Of a DNA stretch of 64,000 bases, positions 43,433-53,882 are shown piece by piece. Source of the stretch: Theropithecus gelada (lineage: Eukaryota > Chordata > Mammalia > Primates > Cercopithecidae); NCBI RefSeq assembly GCF_003255815.1, contig NC_037668.1:86783783-86847782 (forward strand). The letters run 5' to 3'. Each line of letters opens with the position of its first letter. The stretch's first letter is position 1. The notes beneath the pieces were generated by a model. It was not told the origin of the DNA and did no database searches. It worked only from the letters and a program-made list of their open reading frames with translations. The translations under genes were made by a program, and so were the position numbers.

Positions 43433-43642
43433 TCTTCAAAGAATCTTAACAGGACCCAGAGAATTATAACATAATTCAATGTCTAAGATATAATTCAAAA
43501 TTAGTCAATACACAAATAACAAAAAATCAAGAAAATCTCATCAACTCTCAAAGAAAAAAGACAACCAACCAATCAACAGACACCAACACCAAATTGACCC
43601 AGATGCTGATGGTGGAATAAACAAAGACTTTAAGAAACTATT

Positions 43643-43684
43643 ATACACACACACACACCACACACACACACATGCACGCACACA
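43643..43684. repeat. (CA)n microsatellite
   Basis: An interrupted CA run of about 40 bp sits in the L1M ORF1 region. Confidence 0.88.
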
Positions 43685-43885
43685 ATTAAGCTTCATGAAT
43701 TGGGAGAGAACATTAGTGAATAGTGAAACAAATGAAAAGATGGGCATTTTCAGCAAAGAAAATAGAAGCTATTAAAAAAATGAAAATTTTATAATGAAAA
43801 AATACAATGATAGAAATAAAATAATTCACTGAAGGAGATCGATAACATAATGGAGATAGAGTCAGTGAACTTGAAGATGAGGAAT

Positions 43886-44109
43886 TAGTCTGGCCATCTT
43901 TTCCCGTAAATATTTACTATATTACAGATAGTAAATATTTCAGAATTGAATGACCACAAACTATGTTGTAACTCCTCAGCTCTGCAATTATAGCATGAAA
44001 ACAGCCGTAGATGGTATGTAAATTAATGGAAATAGCTGTTTCAACAAATCTTTATTTAATGAACAGGCAAGCTAGATTTGTCCTGTGAACCAAGGTTTTC
44101 TGACCACTG
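43886..44109 (+). mobile_element. MER3-like non-autonomous hAT element
   Basis: 'agatagtaaatatttcagaattg', 'gcaattatagcatgaaaacagccgtagatg' and 'caacaaatctttatttaatgaacaggca' follow the MER3 pattern. Its ends lie where the L1M ORF1 sequence breaks and resumes. The family name is from memory. Confidence 0.65.
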
Positions 44110-44315
44110 AGACAGATCAATGGAAGCTGCCTAATCTGAAAAACGCAGAAAAGTAACCAAAAAACAATAAACAGTCTCAGGGACAAGTGGACTAATATCA
44201 AAAGATGTAACATTCATGTCATTGGAGTGAAAAGACAGAATGATAGAAAAGAGAAGAAAGAGATTAGTATTAGAAAAATATTTGAAGAAATCATGGCTAA
44301 AACTTCTCAGATTCG

Positions 44316-45328
44316 GGGGAATTCATGTGGAGGTCAGAGTGGAAGCAGGCATGAGTGGTCCAGCAGAAGAAAACATGGCTGTCAAAGTGTTCGAGTCTGT
44401 AGGCAAGTTTGGCCTGGCCTTAGCTGTTGCAGGAGGTGTGGTGAACTCTGCCTTATATAATGTGGATGCTGGGCACAGAGCTGTCATCTTTGACCGATTC
44501 CATGGAGTACAGGACATTGTGGTGGGGGAAGGGACTCACTTTCTCATCCTATGGGTACAGAAACCAATTATCTTTGACTACCATTCTCAACCATGTAATG
44601 TGCCAGTCATCACTGGTAGCAAAGATTTACAGAATGTCAACATTACACTGCGCATCCCCTTCCAGCCCGTCACTAGCCAGTTTCCTCACATCTTCACCAG
44701 CACTGGAGAGGACTATGATGAGCACGTGCTGCTGTCCATCATAACCAAGATACTCAAGTTAGTGGTGGTTCGCTTTGATGCTGGAGAACTAATCACCCAG
44801 AGAGAGCTGGTCTCCAAGCAGATGAGCAACGACCTTATGGAGCGAACAGCCACCTTTGGGCTCATCCTAGATGACGTGTCCTTGACATATCTGACCTTCG
44901 GGAAGGAGTTCACAGAAGCAGTGGAAGCCAAACAGGCGGCTCAGTAGGAAGCAGACAGGGCCAGATTTATGGTGGAAAAGGCTGAGCAGCAGGAAAAGGC
45001 AGCCATCATCTCTGCTGAGGGTGAGTCCAAGGAAGCTGAGCTGATTGTCAACTCACTGGCCCCCAGATGGCCTGATTGAGCTTCACAAGCTGTAAGCTGC
45101 GGAGGACATCGTATACCAGCTCTCACGCTCTCATAACATCACCTACCTGCTGGCAGGGCAGTCTGTGCTCCTCCAGCTGTCCCAGTGAGGGCCCACCTTG
45201 CCTGCACCTCCACAGGCTGACTGGGCCACAGCCCTGATGATATTTAACATTGTCTTCCTTCTGCCCCGACCCCAGAAATCACTGTGAAATTTCATGATTG
45301 GCTTAAAGTGATGGAAAATCACTTCAGA
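44316..45328 (+). pseudogene. PHB1P: Processed pseudogene of prohibitin 1
   Basis: Prohibitin is a mitochondrial inner-membrane scaffold protein of the SPFH family that forms rings with PHB2. This copy has 5'UTR (44316-44374), a coding region from ATG 44375 to TGA 45186-45188, and part of the 3'UTR, all without introns, so it is an L1-mediated retrocopy. The frame reads MAVKVFESVGKFGLALAVAG and stays open for 190 codons, covering the N-terminal membrane segment and SPFH domain. It then has TAG at 44945-44947 (Gln to stop), a 5-bp deletion near 45060-45066, and TAA at 45093-45095 in the ancestral frame. The 814-bp span equals a 272-codon gene minus 5. Target duplications TCTCAGATTCG (44305-44315) and TCTCAGATTTG (45329-45339) bracket it. 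No poly(A) tail remains. Which numbered human PHB pseudogene this is cannot be told here. Confidence 0.95.
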
Positions 45329-46470
45329 TCTCAGATTTGATGAAGGCCATAGATTTACAGTTTTAAAAAGCTCAAGAAACCCCAAACAAGATAAATTCAA
45401 AGTAAAATACACCAAGACACATGATGAAACTGAATACAATGAAAAACATCTTGAAAGAAACCAGAAAACATTGGGGAACAATGACTGCATATTTCTCATC
45501 AGAAACCATGGAGACCAGAAAACAGTGGAACAACATTTTTAAAGGCCTATGAGAAAAGAGCTGCAAACCCAGAATTCTGTATCTAGTGAAAATGTCCTTC
45601 AGGAGCAAAGACAAAATATTTTCAGATAAAGGAAAACCAACAAAATGTGCTACTAGTAGACCTGCTCTAAAATAAATGCTAAAGGAAGTTCTTCAGGTGG
45701 AGAGGAAATGATAAAAGCAACAAAAATACTTGGACTTTAGGAATGAAGAAAGCGCAAGATAAAAAGAGAAAAGATGTAATTTACCAGTATCTGGAACAAA
45801 AAAAGAGGCTATCACCACAGAACTCACAGATTTTAAAGGATAATTGACATACTATAAATGACTCATAAATTTGACAGCTTAGATAAAATGGTCCATTTTC
45901 TTAAAATACACAAACTACCAAAACTCACTCATGAAGAGATATATGACCTACATAGTCCTATATTTACTAAAGAAATTGAGTTTATAGTTAAAGACCTTCC
46001 AATGAAGGAAAGTTTGGGCCCAAGTAGTTTCACTGGTGAACTGCACCAAACATTAAAGGAAAAATAATGTTAATTGTACATAATCTTTCAAAAAATAGAG
46101 AAAAAGGAACATTCCCAACTCCTTTTATGTGACCAGCATTATCCTGATACTCAAACCAGACACAGCACAACAAAATAAAAGAAAATTAAACAAAATATTG
46201 ACAAATCAAATCCGGTAGTATACGAAAAGGATAATAGCTCACAACCAAGTGGGATTAATACAAAGAATGCAAGGTGATTCATCATTGAAAAAAATCAAAG
46301 ACTGTAATCCACCCTATTAACAGAATAAAGAAAAACTACATGATAATAGATGCAGAAAAAGCAATATCCACCTATGGCAGACTCAGCAAACTAGAAATAG
46401 TAGGGATCTTCCTTAACATGGTAAATGGCAGCTACAAAAATACAGAGTACATAATTCTACATGAATAAAT

Positions 46471-46765
46471 CTCAAAGATAAAATGTTGACCAAGAAAGGA
46501 AATTGCTGGATATTTGTAGTATGATATCATTTATATAAAGTTTTACTATATGCAAATTATTACAATTGTTTGTGAATAAAGTATAAATGTTTGCAAGGGA
46601 ATAGCAAACATTAAAATCAGAATAGTGGCCACATCTGGGGAGTGACAGAAGGAAATAGGATTGGAGATTGACACACAAGGAGCCACAGCTTTACAGTAAT
46701 GTTTGAACTCTTCTTAAAAAATCTGCATCAAATACGACAAAATGATAAGATTTGAAGAGTGAAAT
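46471..46765 (+). mobile_element. L1M 3' end fragment
   Basis: 'aaaatcagaatagtggccacatctgggg' and 'tcttcttaaaaaatctgcatcaaatacgacaaaatg' fit an L1M 3'UTR. It may be the 3' end of the composite L1M after a large internal deletion. Confidence 0.65.
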
Positions 46766-46833
46766 GAAAGAGACATGACCATTCATTACATTGTCTGTAT
46801 TTTCCTGCATAGTGAATATTTTCTAGTTTTTAA

Positions 46834-47142
46834 TTTTTGTTTATTTATTTATTTATTTTTGAGAAGGAGTCTCACTCTGTCACCCAGGCTGGAGTGCAGT
46901 GGCGCAATCTCGGCTCATTGCAACCCTCTGCCTCCTGGGTTCAAACGATTCTCCTGCCTCAGACTCCAGAGTAGCTGGGATTACAGGCATGCACCACCAT
47001 GCCTGGCTAATTTTTGTATTTTTAGTAGAGACAAGGTTTTGCCATGTTGGCAGGCTGGTCTCGAACTCCTGACCTCAGGTGATCTGCCCGCCTCAGCCCC
47101 CCAAAATTCTAGGATTACAGGCATGAGCCACCGTGCCCAGCA
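46834..47142 (-). mobile_element. AluS SINE, minus strand
   Basis: The Alu is complete, with a TTTA-repeat tail (46840-46858). AGTTTTTAA flanks it at 46825-46833 and 47143-47151, a perfect 9-bp duplication. Confidence 0.92.
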
Positions 47143-47284
47143 AGTTTTTAAAATATATAAGTACTATGTGTTTAAAATATATGAACACTCTGATAAAAGC
47201 ATCCTCAGGATCTTATGGAAGCACAAAGCCTAGGGGCGGAGGGAAGAATGTCTTGGAGAGCTTCCCGCAGGTGATGCTAGTAAT

Positions 47285-47512
47285 TCTTAAACACTTACCA
47301 CATGCCAGGTAATGCTCTAACTTCCAGAAGTAGTAGCTTAGTTATTTTATATAACAACCCTGTGAAGCTTGCACATTTGTCCTTAGCTAGAGATAAATTG
47401 AAACCCAGAGAGGTTAAATAACTTGCTCCAAGTCAGAAAGCTAGAAATGAGTTGGGATGAAAACCAGGCAGCCTAGTCCCAAATCTTGAGCTGGTCAACC
47501 ACACGAACAATC
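47285..47512 (-). mobile_element. MIR SINE, near full length
   Basis: The reverse-strand MIR runs from 'aacacttaccacatgccaggtaatgc' through 'gaaacccagagaggttaaataac' to 'gagctggtcaaccac'. Confidence 0.85.
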
Positions 47513-47640
47513 CACTGCAATGCTTTAGTTTAGAGCAATTACTCCGCTTGCTGTGTGGACAACAGTGTAGACTCAGGCAAGGCTGAAGAACAGGGCGATA
47601 GTGGGCTCTTTTTGCTTATTGATTTCCTTACTAAATTCTT

Positions 47641-47938
47641 TTTTTTTTTTTTTTTGAGACGGGGTCTTGACCTGTTGCCCAGGCTGGAGTGCAATGGTAG
47701 GATATTGGCTCACTGCAACTTCTGCCTCTTGGGTTCAAGCAATTCTCCTACCTCAGCCTCCCAAGTAGCTGAGATTACAGGCTGGCGCCACCATGTCCCA
47801 CTAATCTTTGTATTTTTAGTAGAGGAGGGATTTTGCCATGTTGGTCAGGCTGGTCTCGAATGCCTGACCTCAGGTGATCTGCCCCCTTCAGCCTACCACA
47901 GTGCTGGGATTACAGACATGAGCTACCGCGCCCAGCCT
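47641..47938 (-). mobile_element. AluS SINE, minus strand
   Basis: Complete Alu with the T-run at about 47638-47655. The flanks CCTTACTAAATTCTT (47626-47640) and CCCTACAGAAATCTT (47939-47953) look like a mutated target duplication (11 of 15 match). Confidence 0.9.
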
Positions 47939-47953
47939 CCCTACAGAAATCTT

Positions 47954-48730
47954 ACATATTCTTAATGCAAACCTTTGTGTATTTTATATATTTAGCAACT
48001 ACTTTCCCCATTCACGCCTCATCTTTTCTCTTTGTTTATGGTGGCTTTTGTATATAGAAGTTTTTACTTCCCTCTGGAAAATGGAACCTGATTCAGAGGT
48101 GAAAGAGAGGAAAATTCAGGAGAGGTTATAAAAGCGGCGGAAACGGTGAGGTTTGGTGAACCTTCTCACCTCCTTGTTTGCAAAGCAGGCTGGCTAAGCA
48201 GCAAGAACACTTAATTCTCTCTGCCCTGTGCATGACTACATTTGTCTTCTGTAGTTTTTGAAGGCAGACTCACGTTTGGCTTGGCATTTCCCACGACACC
48301 TACACAGCACCTGAGGGGGGCCTGGAAGGCTGGTTTACTCCACACCTAGAAGCCAAAGACTGACCATAGTTTCAGACATGATGCTCACTACTGCAGATCA
48401 TGGGAAATGAGGAAAATACTGGCAATGGAGTGGGGTTCTTACAAAGCTCAGTTTATTCAGTTGAATAAACTTTCTTTTATCATGTGTATGTGTGTGTGTG
48501 TTTTCCCAAAGGGTATGTGGTTAAAATTTCTTTTTATGCAGGGACAGTGACATTAGATCATAAATTAATTGATTTCCAATGTTCTCATTTTGCCAAATAA
48601 AAAGTTGGCAACACTCTATCAATGCCTCGAAGTTATTTTTATATTTTTCTGCTCAGTTAAATTAAAAAGAAAGTATTTGAGAACACTGTCATAGACAAAA
48701 GAGCTTTTAAGTCTCAAAAACATGTGTTTT
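47954..48730. other. Single-copy block with TATA-like motif
   Basis: Apart from a short reverse-strand L1-like piece (about 47990-48070) and a TG run (48485-48502), no repeat is recognised. TATAAAAG at 48127-48134 is followed by GCGGCGG, which looks promoter-like, but no downstream ORF or splice pattern supports a gene. Confidence 0.45.
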
Positions 48731-48731
48731 C

Positions 48732-48895
48732 AGTTGGGTCACATATATTAGTTCTATGACCAGAATGCAAGTTACTGAACTTTGGTGAATATTGGTTTCT
48801 TCACTAAAATGGGATAATTACACCCACCTTAGGGAGACTGTAAGGATCAAATGAGAGACTATCAGTAAGGGGCTCAGTTTCATGCATGGTTCACT
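48732..48895 (+). mobile_element. MIR SINE
   Basis: 'gcaagttactgaactttggtgaatattggtttcttcac' is a decayed plus-strand MIR core. Confidence 0.65.
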
Positions 48896-49012
48896 TCTGG
48901 TTTATTTTGCTGCCCTCTCCCTTCCTGGCAGGCAGGGACTAGATTTCACTTGCATGCTCTGACAATCATCCAGTTTAGATCTGGATCATAGTAGGTGCTC
49001 GAAAAATAGTCT
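48896..49012 (+). mobile_element. L2 LINE 3' fragment
   Basis: 'ggcaggcagggactagatttcac' and 'atcatagtaggtgctcgaaaaatag' are the plus-strand L2 end. Confidence 0.65.
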
Positions 49013-49027
49013 GTTCACCGTAAGATA

Positions 49028-49800
49028 CCATGTCACAGTCATTAGAATAGAATAACTACCATGAAAAAAAAGAACGATAACAGAAAATAACAAATGTTAA
49101 TGAAGATGTAGAGAAATTGGAACTTTTGTGCCTTAATGGTGGAAATGCGACATTGTGCAATTACAGAACAAAACAGTATGGCAGTTTATTAAAAAATATA
49201 GGATTACCATATGATTCAACAATACCACTTCTGGGTGTATGCCCCAAAGAAATGAGAGTAGGGACTTGAAGAGATATTTGTACACCCACATTCATAGAAA
49301 CATTATTTATAATGGAAAAAGGGTGGAAGCTACTCAAGTGTCCATTAACAGAAGAACGGATAAACAAAATGTGGCCTATACATACAATGAAATATTATTC
49401 AGCCTTAAAAAGGAAGGAAATTCGGAGATATGTCACAGCATGGATGAACCTTGAGGACATCATATTAAGTAAAATAAGCCAGATACAAAGGGGGCAAATA
49501 CTGTATAATTCCACTCCTATGAGGAACCTAGAGTAGTCAAGTTCATCGAAACAGGAAGTAGAATGGTGGTTGTGAGGAGCTGGGGAAAAGGAGAAATGGA
49601 GGGTTATTGTTTAATGAGTATGGAGTTTCAGGTTTGGAAGATGAAGAATGTTCTGGGGATGGATGGTGATGATGGTTGTGCAACAGTGTGAATGAACTTA
49701 AAGCCACTGAATTGCACACCTAAACATGGTTAACATGGTAAGTTTTATGTTATATCTATTTTTCCACAATTAAAAGTGAAAATTTAAAATTTAACAAAAA
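49028..49800 (+). mobile_element. L1M (old LINE-1) ORF2 end and 3'UTR
   Basis: The ORF2 C-terminus ('ccttaaaaaggaaggaaattcgg') and 3'UTR ('aagccactgaattgcacacc', 'taagttttatgttatatctatttttccacaatt') are in order. A frame of 74 codons survives at 49312-49536. The end is typical of L1MB-L1MD. Confidence 0.85.
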
Positions 49801-49829
49801 TGTTTAATTGTCTGTTAAATAAAAGAGCT

Positions 49830-50094
49830 AATGAAAGAATGAGGAGAAGGATAGAGCCAAGAGGATGCCTAAGGCAAGAAACTTCCAAGCAAGGAAATAG
49901 TAAGTGTGTTTGCTCAGCCAAAACCAGCTAAGGAGTTTGCTCACCTGCCGTAGGTGAGAGAGGGGGATGGTGGAGGAAATGAGGGCTGAGGTGTTGCCAG
50001 GGGGCAGATCATGCAGGGCTGTACAGGATTTTGCCTTTTATCTTAACTGAATATGATGGAATGTGATGGGAGGAAACAGGTAAGAGAGTACATG
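49830..50094 (-). mobile_element. L2 LINE internal fragment
   Basis: 'gggcagatcatgcagggctgtacaggattttgcc' matches the reverse strand of internal L2. The left half is weaker. Confidence 0.65.
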
Positions 50095-50638
50095 AGTCAA
50101 TGGAAGTACAGAAGGAGTACTAGAAGTCCAGAAGTGTGTCCAGATGCTGAGGGCCTGGAGCAGAGGTTCTGTGTCCTCCACTCCCCAAGCACACACCTGC
50201 TCTCAGGACTGAGTTGACCCCTGGAACATCCCAGAACCCTGGATTCTCTGATCAGACCCCTCCACCCCGGCATGTCCTGAGGATGATTTTGCCTGAACAG
50301 GGGAACATGTGTGTCTTCCCCAGTGATGGCTGGGTCTCTGGCACAAATGCAGATCATTACTCTTGGTTTCTAATGTGGGAGGAGGAAGTGTGAAGGGTGG
50401 AGGAGGTGTTTCTTTTATCACACAATTAGATTAGAAACTGGCTGGCCGCTCAGGGCAGGGTTCCACCCAAACTAGGCCTACTCACTCCTGCTGGCTACTC
50501 ACTCCTGCTGAGTGGCCCCATCTGACTCTGCAGGGGCTTAATGTTTTTGGATCTGACTTCTTTGCTATTCAAATTCTTGAGAAAAGGCATATAGTGTGCT
50601 TCACATGAAAACAAACCAGATTCCAAAAACTCACTTTG
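50095..50638. other. Single-copy sequence with a 17-bp tandem duplication
   Basis: No repeat family or gene is recognised. CTACTCACTCCTGCTGG at 50478-50494 is followed by a second copy at 50495-50510. Confidence 0.55.
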
Positions 50639-50639
50639 A

Positions 50640-50862
50640 GTCCTCGTATCATTCATGTATTCATTCATTAACTCATTCACTCATCCAACATTTACTGAGC
50701 ACCTACTATGTGCCAAACACTATGCCAGGCATTGGGAATACACACATAGACTCTATCCTTGAGTTGCTCACAGAATCAATGGTGGAATAAAATAAACGTT
50801 GAATTATACTACAGTGAGTTAAGTGCTATGACAAAATGGTAATAAAAAATAAAACTAAGTCA
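50640..50862 (-). mobile_element. L2 LINE 3' region
   Basis: The TTCA/CTCA tail is followed by 'acatttactgagcacctactatgtgccaaacac', the reverse-strand L2 end. Confidence 0.85.
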
Positions 50863-50864
50863 AT

Positions 50865-51092
50865 ATCTACCCTTATTACATACTTACTATATGCTAGGCA
50901 TCGCTTTAATTGATTTGTATACATGAACTTATTTCTTCCCTAGGCAAGCCCTATGTGGTGGGCACTATTATCAGTCCACCTTATAGCTGACGATAATTAC
51001 ATACCAACAGTATTAAGTGGCAAGCGCACAATGCAGCTAGGAACTAGGGCAACCAGGAATAGCCCCGCTTGTAACTCTCTGCTGCTTCTAGA
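50865..51092 (-). mobile_element. MIR SINE, decayed
   Basis: 'catacttactatatgctaggcatcgc' and a degraded core 'ccttatagctgacgataattac' fit reverse-strand MIR. Confidence 0.6.
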
Positions 51093-51590
51093 GGTATGGG
51101 AACATAGAGAAGGATTGGTTAGGTATGTTTCACAGAGACTGGCCTAACTGTTGCAGGATGAGAAGTTGGCCAGTCAGAGGAAGATGGGGGCAGAGAATTG
51201 GTGAGAATTTTCACCCATCAAATTTTCACCCATCGAATTTCAAACAGAACTGTAAGCGGAAAGCAGGGAAGCATGACAGGGCATGTGCATTCCAGAGAAT
51301 GCCAGAAGGGGAGAGGCAGGAGATAAGCTGGGAGAGAGGGCCTGGGTCAGGTGGCCTGGTGAGAGGGGAACTCATTTCTTTAGGCACTGGAGTCCAATGT
51401 GCTGTTTTTCCACCTGAAGTGATGTGATCACAGTCACCACTTTAGGATTTTTGCAGGAGATTTATTCATGATTTGGATAGACTAACACTAGCCAATATGT
51501 GAATCACAATAAATTCTCTCTGACTGACCTCGTGATTCTCCATTTGTACCCCCTTTCCATCCAGATCTGTTCTCTGGTCTGCACTGTGCC
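51093..51590 (-). mobile_element. Probable L2 LINE fragments, weak
   Basis: 'gtgcattccagagaatgccagaagggg' and 'cctgaagtgatgtgatcacag' suggest reverse-strand L2. A 15-bp tandem repeat (AATTTTCACCCATC) lies near 51205-51236. The remainder is unassigned. Confidence 0.45.
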
Positions 51591-51599
51591 ATAGAGAGG

Positions 51600-51960
51600 T
51601 TAATGCCCCTGATTGCATCGGGGGAGTCCTTTGCCTCCTGTCTTCCAGTTGGGTTTAGCCAGTGGTAGGCATCAGCAAGAGATTAAAGGGTGGGAGGAGA
51701 AAGAGGTTGGGAATTTCCTCCAGCTCTTTCCCTGCTTCTGTGCCAGGGTCTGTCAGTGGCCGGGTTCCTCTGCAATCATAGTTCCTCCCAGCAGCCCCTC
51801 CTCCATGGCTTCAGCAACATCTCGCCCTCCTCCTGTCCTTGCAGATTCAGGATAGTAATGGTTCCCCAGTGCTGTAAGTCTCTGAGTGCTACAACATCTC
51901 TTATTGGTTTCCTTAGCTCTGTCCCTATCCCTATAAATTGTTGTCTCTTCATCAAATCCC
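51600..51960 (+). repeat. Unnamed dispersed repeat, copy 2
   Basis: This resembles 11146-11520. Shared order: 'ccagttgggtttagccagtgg', a GGGAGGAGAAAGAGG block, then a long C/T-rich part with 'ggtttccttagctctgtccctatcc' near the end. The family is unknown to me. Confidence 0.55.
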
Positions 51961-52029
51961 ACTTCCAAGTCCGTGCTGCATGAGCCTTCTTTTTCTTGAT
52001 GATAACTAGTCATGCTGAGAATTTACCTA

Positions 52030-52306
52030 GTACCGATTACCATTTATTGAGTACCTACTGTGTATTTGGGGATTCAAATGCATTGTTTTTTTCCACTTAA
52101 TTTTCACCACAGCTCCATGAGTTATGTCCATTTCAGGAATCCTGAAAACATGACAGGCATACATTTAACATAGATGTTAAGTAACTTGCCCAGAATTATA
52201 GAAGCCTTTCGTCCAGAATCACACAATTAGTCAGGAGCAAAGTTAACATTCAAACCCAGGTCTCTGGACTCTAAAACTCATCCTCTTTCCACTGCTCTGG
52301 GGTTAC
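52030..52306 (-). mobile_element. MIR SINE
   Basis: 'atttattgagtacctactgtgtatttgggg' and 'ttaagtaacttgcccagaattata' show reverse-strand MIR, and 'attcaaacccaggtctctggactc' is its 5' side. A short duplicated or inserted block near 52140 separates the two halves. Confidence 0.82.
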
Positions 52307-53110
52307 TGAGTCAATTCCTATAAATGCTTAATTTGTCAGACTCTGGAAAGCCAGAAGGGTAGCAGCAGTAAAATCTCTAGGGGAAGAGGGGCTAGGATAT
52401 TCTGTGGAGGCTATAGGTCTTCTTGAGGAATAGTGGATCTTTAAGTAAAAGTTCCAGAACTTTGCCATTCCTGCACTGATGGAAAACACAATGGCAGGTG
52501 ATTCCCCAAAATATCCCTTGCTTCGCAATGTGCAGTTCCTCTGTGGAGGAGATCTTAGCCGTTACTGAGTTCAGAAAGAAGAAGAAACTCACCCCTCCAA
52601 GACCCACAGCAGAAAGCGTAAGGGTTTATTTATAGAGAAGAATTTTATATTCTAAAAAATCACTTGTGGGCTTCTGCACCAAAGCGTAGGAAAAAGCATG
52701 CGTTGGTTGCCAAGGGTCAAGGGAAACCACCTTGTTTTCTTGACAGCGCTGTGGCTGAAACAGCCCTTCCCAAAAACAATACGTGGGGGGAAGAAAGGCA
52801 AAACCAGTGGGAGGCTTGAAAATGCTGTGGTTTGCTTTTTATTTTTTATTTTTTCCAGTGTCTTTGGGGCTGAAAAAGGCAGTGGAATGAATTCTACAAC
52901 CAGTCTAAAATGCAGTGACTCTTGCACTGGGAGCTCCGGGGGCTGCCCTCACATGAGTCATGTCTTCCCCGACTTGCCTCAGACCTCTCATCCAGGCCCA
53001 TTTGTCAAGGATAGTAACAACAACACAGCAGTGATGCTGCCTTCACCTCCACCGTAGACTGCAGCGGCTCTTAGTGTTTCCTAAAACCCTTTCAGAGTCT
53101 AACAAAATTG
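52307..53110. other. Single-copy block with AP-1-like site
   Basis: About 800 bp without recognised repeats. It contains ATGAGTCAT at 52954-52962, a consensus AP-1 motif. A 119-codon frame (52698-53057) has no domain. An enhancer is possible but unsupported by anything else visible. Confidence 0.5.
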
Positions 53111-53312
53111 GCTGCCTTTATCCTAAGCGCCAGGCTTCTTACTCTTAGGATTTTACCTCATCTGAACCACAACCTTTTGGAGACATCATTGTTTTGCTTA
53201 TTTGACAGATGATGAAAGCCAGGCTCAGACGATTAAATACCATGCCCTAAATCACACAGCAAGGAAACAAGCTGAGATGTGAAGTCGGTGGTCTTATGCT
53301 TCAGAACAGTTC
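53111..53312 (-). mobile_element. MIR SINE
   Basis: 'tgacagatgatgaaagccaggctcagacg' and 'aaatcacacagcaaggaaac' fit reverse-strand MIR. Confidence 0.75.
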
Positions 53313-53786
53313 TGGGAATTCGCGTTGTCTTCTTGTTTTGCAGAGGAGGAAACCAAAGTAAAGATAGGTGGAGAGGACGCTACAGACCAGGGCTCAGGGT
53401 GTCCCAGGCAGTGCCATCTCCAAGCACATGGCTCTGTTTCCTGAGGCTGTGACTCATGACGGTGCCGGACCATCAGCCAGACAAACCGTCACCCACTGGG
53501 CCATTCCAGCCAATTGTGAACCTTTGGCTTCAGACCCAAACATGTGTCCACATTGGCTCAGATATATGCACAGCCTTGCCTTGTAATGCCATTGGGCCCT
53601 CTGTATATTTTAAAAGCAGAGGCCTCAGACCTCCAAAAGGCCAAGGGTTGCTTCTCGGATCTGACCTAAAAGGGCCTAACCTCAAGGACAGATCTGAATT
53701 CACCTGACATTCAGCCCCAGGAGGAATCACAGAGAAAATGTTCTTACCTGGAACACCTCTACACAGACTATTGCTGTCCTGTGTGC
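53313..53786. other. Single-copy sequence
   Basis: About 470 bp, with TGACTCATGA near 53450 (AP-1-like). No gene is recognised. Confidence 0.5.
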
Positions 53787-53882
53787 TGCTTGCATTGAAC
53801 AATGTCATTCACCAGCTGTGTGTCCCCAGGCAAGGTACTGAACCTCTCTGAGCCTCACTTTCTTCAGTGGACCAGTTTAAGT
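53787..53882 (+). mobile_element. MIR SINE core fragment
   Basis: 'ggcaaggtactgaacctctctgagcctcactttcttc' is a clear plus-strand MIR core. Confidence 0.82.

Larger units (their letters stand above)
41426..46470 (+). mobile_element. Old L1M LINE-1 (5'UTR, ORF1, partial ORF2), host of four insertions
   Basis: Plus-strand L1M sequence is found at 41426-41611, 42275-43124, 43433-43885, 44110-44315 and 45329-46470. The order is 5'UTR, then ORF1 ('caccaaattgacccagatgctg', 'gtcagtgaacttgaagatg'), ORF1 C-terminus ('ctcatcagaaaccatggagaccag') and part of the reverse transcriptase region. The endonuclease region is missing between about 45790 and 45810. No frame is intact. Confidence 0.85.

Noticed and set aside
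46775..47233. 152-codon plus-strand ORF
   Set aside because: It lies across an antisense Alu. Reverse-strand Alus commonly give such frames (SLTLSPRLECSGAISAHC type) without being genes.
47555..47965. 136-codon plus-strand ORF
   Set aside because: Same artefact of a minus-strand Alu.
49990..50010. CTCF-like word 'gccagggggcag'
   Set aside because: Only part of the motif matches and it lies in an L2 fragment. Too weak to list as a site.
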